A DNA stretch of 64,000 nucleotides from Onchocerca lupi (lineage: Eukaryota; Nematoda; Chromadorea; Rhabditida; Onchocercidae), in NCBI GenBank assembly GCA_028564675.1, contig JAOVVO010000170.1, positions 62,001 through 126,000 on the forward strand, read 5' to 3'. A program made the translations under genes and the position numbers. The notes beneath the pieces were generated by a model. That model searched no databases. It was not told where the DNA came from and was given only the letters and a program-made list of their open reading frames with translations. Positions 63,251 through 64,000 of this stretch are shown one piece after another; position 1 is the stretch's first letter; each line of letters opens with the position of its first letter.

Positions 63251-64000
63251 AACATGAAAATAGTAATTATACAGGAAGATTTAATTGAAAAATTTCTGTA
63301 GAAATGAAGTTTTAGATCTGGAATGAAAATTAAGATGAAATCGACAATAATTTTAAAAAAAAAAAAGCTGTTCAATTCATATTTTAAAGATTTATTTTGA
63401 ATATTGCTGCTAAAATTTAACTCCAAATTAGCGATAAAAAATTAAAATAACTATTATAATCGAAAATGATTGATAATAATTAAAAATAAAAACTGGGAAC
63501 TATTGGTATCCATTAGAATAATTAGGTAATTTTCTGCCAACCTTTTGCATTAGATAATTTATGAATTTCTTTTACAATGAATGCAAAAGTGAATAAAATT
63601 GATTTAAAAAAGTATGTATGTAACAATTATCAGTATCTCAATTTCCCAGCAATTTTTTTTTTCTTCATTTAGAAAAAACTAAAAATAAACTAAAATCTAA
63701 TGCAAACAATAAGTAGTGAAATGAATTGAAAAATTATTTGTCATTTGATGCAATTTTTTGATTTCAAACAAAAATCTATTTCATGCTATGCAATTTAAAA
63801 AAGATTGAAATTTAACTTCAAGATTTAAATATGATAATAGTAATAAAACACTGTATGGATAGTATTGAAGTTATGATAGATAGTATTTTGCAAAATAATC
63901 AAGGGAAAAAAAATTTAAGTCATCATGTTCGCAAAAATTTTATCATTTTACATGCTCATATAATTTAAAATAAACATTAATTTTTGCATATTTAATCATA
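63251..64000. other. AT-rich flank, no gene seen
   Basis: The last 750 bp are AT-rich with scattered poly-A and poly-T runs. I see no exon with usable splice sites. Confidence 0.45.

Noticed and set aside
1..64000. tRNA, rRNA, CRISPR arrays or bacterial-type operons
   Set aside because: None was recognised by eye; the direct repeats present are minisatellite or transposon-derived and not array-like with unique spacers.

Overview
This is a 64 kb piece of a very AT-rich eukaryotic nuclear genome, most likely a nematode. The exons are short, the introns end in T-rich TTTCAG-type acceptors and range from under 100 bp to several kb, first coding exons often follow a bare acceptor as expected for spliced-leader trans-splicing, and the products fit nematode families (a chemoreceptor-like 7TM protein, a STAR protein, a calmodulin-like protein). 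I cannot name the species. Nothing prokaryotic was seen (no operons of bacterial type, CRISPR arrays or rRNA). Gene models were built by hand from reading frame, splice sites and phase; every exon chain given as complete sums to a multiple of three.

Layout, left to right. 0.4-0.9 kb: Helitron-related fragment. 1.3-2.8 kb (-): two-exon gene for a 72-residue protein. 5.1-10.1 kb (+): seven 3' exons of an SH2-like protein gene. 14.0-24.7 kb (-): SFT2-family membrane protein whose 8.7 kb intron contains a complete calmodulin-like gene on the + strand (19.06-20.9 kb). 27.2-35.3 kb (-): large gene with a BED finger, a helix-turn-helix-like segment and two split FLYWCH-like fingers. 36.4-39.6 kb (-): its paralogue without the BED and helix-turn-helix part. 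40.8-42.9 kb (+): STAR/KH protein. 43.5-49.4 kb (-): single-pass membrane protein with Ig-like and thrombospondin-like parts. 55.6-56.6 kb (+): 3' exons of an unidentified gene. 57.1-57.4 kb (+): possible 73-residue membrane protein. 58.4-60.8 kb (-): 7TM receptor.

The accessory part is a family of Helitron-related repeats at about 0.42-0.94, 32.65-34.94, 49.57-49.79, 52.13-54.73 and 61.7-63.25 kb. One copy has a canonical Helitron 3' end and remnants of the helicase and of an N-terminal module, and appears to sit in an intron of the BED/FLYWCH gene. The most striking structure is the 2.6 kb element at 52.13-54.73 kb: a large palindrome with Helitron 5'-type ends at both termini and a relatively GC-rich module present three times in each orientation.

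The genes do not form one pathway. Two (BED/FLYWCH pair) look like transposon-derived DNA-binding proteins, and three others (SH2-like, STAR/KH, calmodulin-like) carry a changed key residue or loop in an otherwise recognisable domain.
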